In this document: positions 3,864 through 5,707 of the stretch, one piece after another
Numbering within the stretch: position 1 is the stretch's first letter
Layout: each line of letters starts with the position of its first letter
DNA from: Betaproteobacteria bacterium
Lineage (GTDB): Bacteria > Pseudomonadota > Gammaproteobacteria > Burkholderiales > Rhodocyclaceae
Direction: 5' to 3'
DNA length: 5,707 bases
NCBI GenBank assembly: GCA_025997095.1
Contig: BNUD01000120.1
Location: 1 to 5,707, forward strand
Notes under the pieces: generated by a model
What the model was told of the DNA's origin: nothing
The model's database searches: none
The model's input: only the letters and a program-made list of their open reading frames with translations
Position numbers and translations under genes: made by a program

Positions 3864-5707
3864 ATGAGTTCAGCCTCTTCCTATTCCTACACCGAGAAAA
3901 AACGCATCCGCAAAAGCTTTGCCAAGCGGGAGAACGTCCTGGAAGTGCCTTATCTTCTGGCGACGCAACTGGCGTCTTTTTCTGATTTCCTGCAAGCCGA
4001 CATTCCGGCGGAACAGCGGGAAAATCAGGGGCTTCAAGCCGCGTTCACTTCCATTTTTCCCATCGTTTCCCATTCCGGCAATGCCCGTCTGGAATTCGTC
4101 AGCTACACGCTGGGCGAACCGGCGTTCGATGTCAAGGAATGTCACCAACGGGGACTGACCTTCGCATCCTCGCTGCGCGCCAAGGTGCGCCTGGTGATTC
4201 TGGATCGTGAAGCGTCCGTCGAAACCATCAAGGAAGTGAAAGAGCAGGAAGTGTACATGGGTGAAATTCCGCTCATGACCGAAAACGGTTCTTTCGTCAT
4301 CAACGGCACCGAGCGCGTGATTGTGTCGCAGTTGCACCGTTCGCCCGGCGTCTTCTTCGAGCACGACCGGGGCAAAACCCATTCTTCCGGCAAGCTCCTG
4401 TTCTCCGCGCGGGTGATTCCTTACCGTGGCTCCTGGCTGGATTTTGAATTCGACCCGAAAGACCTGCTCTTTTTCCGCGTCGACCGTCGCCGCAAGATGC
4501 CCGTCACCACGCTCCTGATGGCGTTAGGCTTGTCGCCCGAAGAAATCCTCAAGGAGCTCTTTGAATTCAATACCTTCACGGTGAACAAGGACAGCGTTTC
4601 TTTCACCCTGATCCCCGAACGTCTGCGCGGCGAAACGGCGCGTTTCGACATCCTCGACAAGTCGGGCAAGGTCATTGTCGCCAAAGACAAGCGCATTACC
4701 GCCAGACACATCCGTGACCTGATTGCGGCGAATGTGAGCGAACACGTCGTGCCCGGCGATTTCATTCTGGGTCACGTCATCGCGCAGCCCGTCATCAATA
4801 AAGATACAGGCGAGGTGCTGGCGCTCTGCAATGAAGAAATCAGCGAAACCCTGCTCGCCCGCTTGCAGGAACTCGATGTGGGTGAAATCAGGACGCTCTA
4901 CACCAACGACCTCGACCGGGGCGCGTTCATTTCGCAAACCCTGCGCAGCCACGATGCGCTCACCCGTCAGGCGGCGCGCGTCGCCATTTACCGGATGATG
5001 CGACCAGGCGAACCGCCGACGGAAGAAGCCGTGGAAATCCTGTTCCAGGGCTTGTTCTACTCCGATGAACGTTATGACCTCTCCGAAGTCGGGCGCATGA
5101 AATTTAACCGCCGTCTGGGGCGCGCGGATGATGTCGAACACAAGGTGATGGTCAGAAGCCTGCAATCGCGCGCCGAAGCCGCCTTGAAAAAGCTGGCGGA
5201 AGAAGCCGGAATGCCGTTTGTCGCCATTCAGGATCTGGTGTCCCAACTTTCCTATGGCCCGCGCGCCATTGCTGAAAACCTGACGCAGGAGGCTGCCGGA
5301 ACGCTGGCGGCAAAACTGAAAAAAGTGGGCGCGAACGCGGAAGCCGTCCTGCAACTGACGCTCTCTCCGCGCGACATCGTGGAAGCCATCAAGGTATTGG
5401 TGGAACTGCGTAACGGTCGCGGCGACATCGACGATATTGACCACCTGGGCAATCGTCGCGTGCGCTCGGTGGGCGAACTCTCGGAAAATCAGTTCCGCGC
5501 AGGCTTGGTGCGCGTTGAGCGCGCCGTGAAGGAACGGTTAAATCAGGCGGAATCCGACAATCTGATGCCGCACGATCTCATCAACGCCAAGCCGATTTCC
5601 GCTGCCATCAAGGAATTCTTCGGTTCCAGCCAGCTCTCGCAGTTCATGGATCAAACCAATCCGCTCTCGGAAATCACCCACAAGCGTCGCGTTTCCGCAC
5701 TGGGGCC
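3864..5707 (+). CDS. rpoB: DNA-directed RNA polymerase subunit beta, N-terminal part (3' end outside window)
   Basis: The beta subunit forms, with beta', the catalytic cleft of RNA polymerase. The 614 complete codons here start [20 protein letters not shown] at ATG 3864, preceded by GGAG (3855-3858). Conserved blocks follow in order: [20 protein letters not shown] (128-147) and [19 protein letters not shown] (147-165), then [10 protein letters not shown], then the proteobacterial lobe insertion (about 233-353, called SI1 or beta-i4 in E. coli), then [10 protein letters not shown] and [10 protein letters not shown] (411-420). After the rifampicin pocket (587-614) the window ends. Relative to E. 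coli the numbering is +8 before residue 420 and about +80 at the rifampicin region, so about 70 residues are extra between them (see the separate entry). No frameshift or stop is present, so the gene appears intact. Expression probably depends on read-through from rplJL. Confidence 0.98.
   Translation, partial: MSSASSYSYTEKKRIRKSFAKRENVLEVPYLLATQLASFSDFLQADIPAEQRENQGLQAAFTSIFPIVSHSGNARLEFVSYTLGEPAFDVKECHQRGLTFASSLRAKVRLVILDREASVETIKEVKEQEVYMGEIPLMTENGSFVINGTERVIVSQLHRSPGVFFEHDRGKTHSSGKLLFSARVIPYRGSWLDFEFDPKDLLFFRVDRRRKMPVTTLLMALGLSPEEILKELFEFNTFTVNKDSVSFTLIPERLRGETARFDILDKSGKVIVAKDKRITARHIRDLIAANVSEHVVPGDFILGHVIAQPVINKDTGEVLALCNEEISETLLARLQELDVGEIRTLYTNDLDRGAFISQTLRSHDALTRQAARVAIYRMMRPGEPPTEEAVEILFQGLFYSDERYDLSEVGRMKFNRRLGRADDVEHKVMVRSLQSRAEAALKKLAEEAGMPFVAIQDLVSQLSYGPRAIAENLTQEAAGTLAAKLKKVGANAEAVLQLTLSPRDIVEAIKVLVELRNGRGDIDDIDHLGNRRVRSVGELSENQFRAGLVRVERAVKERLNQAESDNLMPHDLINAKPISAAIKEFFGSSQLSQFMDQTNPLSEITHKRRVSALG
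5136..5357 (+). other. In-frame extra domain in RpoB, L7/L12 C-terminal-domain-like
   Basis: Residues about 425-498 of RpoB replace a short linker (about 8 residues in E. coli) between FNRRLGRAD and [13 protein letters not shown]. The predicted order is strand HKVMVRSL, helix [15 protein letters not shown], helix [12 protein letters not shown], short strand PRAIAENL, helix [17 protein letters not shown], strand NAEAVLQL. This is the beta-alpha-alpha-beta-alpha-beta order of the L7/L12 C-terminal domain. Aligned by eye with the rplL product of this window, residues 58-122 and 426-493 need only one 3-residue gap. They share 11 identities (about 17%), including the Gly ending helix 1, D-x-V in helix 2 and the closing GA-x-x-E. 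Identity is too low to prove homology. The alternative is an unrelated alpha/beta lineage-specific insert. The flanks stay in frame and conserved, so it is a real part of the protein. Confidence 0.6.

Noticed and set aside
4524..5444. 306-codon open frame on the - strand inside rpoB, also covering the insert
   Set aside because: It is antisense to continuous, conserved rpoB coding sequence. Its composition is that of a codon-bias shadow and no start context or family is visible.
1..5707. Mobile elements, CRISPR arrays, phage or defence genes
   Set aside because: No direct repeats, spacers, transposase, integrase or other accessory gene was seen; the gene order is fully conserved core.

Overview
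This window is a stretch of the conserved bacterial translation/transcription cluster tuf - tRNA-Trp - secE - nusG - rplK - rplA - rplJ - rplL - rpoB, all on the + strand. It begins inside the 3' end of tuf and ends inside rpoB, in the rifampicin region. The gene order, the EF-Tu C-terminus (AKIIE), and the wording of L7/L12 and of RpoB around the rifampicin region ([20 protein letters not shown]) point to a moderately GC-rich betaproteobacterium, possibly near Nitrosomonadales. No genus can be named from the sequence alone.

Layout. 1-127 is the end of EF-Tu. 128-187 holds two adjacent inverted repeats. 188-263 is an intact tRNA-Trp(CCA) with encoded CCA. 315-1198 is secE-nusG, coupled by an ATGA overlap. 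1199-1300 is a structured spacer before rplK. 1301-2445 is rplK-rplA, 2 nt apart. 2446-2686 is a 241-nt untranslated leader carrying the L10 autoregulatory fold. 2687-3621 is rplJ-rplL, encoding the ribosomal stalk. 3622-3863 is a 242-nt spacer with a strong intrinsic attenuator and a second, weaker hairpin plus T6 next to rpoB. 3864-5707 is the first 614 codons of rpoB.

The genes supply the elongation factor, one of its tRNA partners, the SecYEG translocon subunit, the elongation factor linking RNA polymerase to ribosomes, the L11/L1/L10/L12 stalk proteins and the RNA polymerase beta subunit. The leader and attenuators are where ribosomal protein and polymerase output would be set separately.

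Most of the window is ordinary. The main exception is inside rpoB: about 70 extra residues (roughly 425-497) sit between the conserved FNRR segment and the LSPRDI helix, where E. coli and typical betaproteobacterial beta subunits have only a short linker. The insert's predicted strand/helix order and several key positions resemble the C-terminal domain of L7/L12 (ClpS-like fold). The gene for L7/L12 itself lies just upstream. The rest of rpoB looks canonical.
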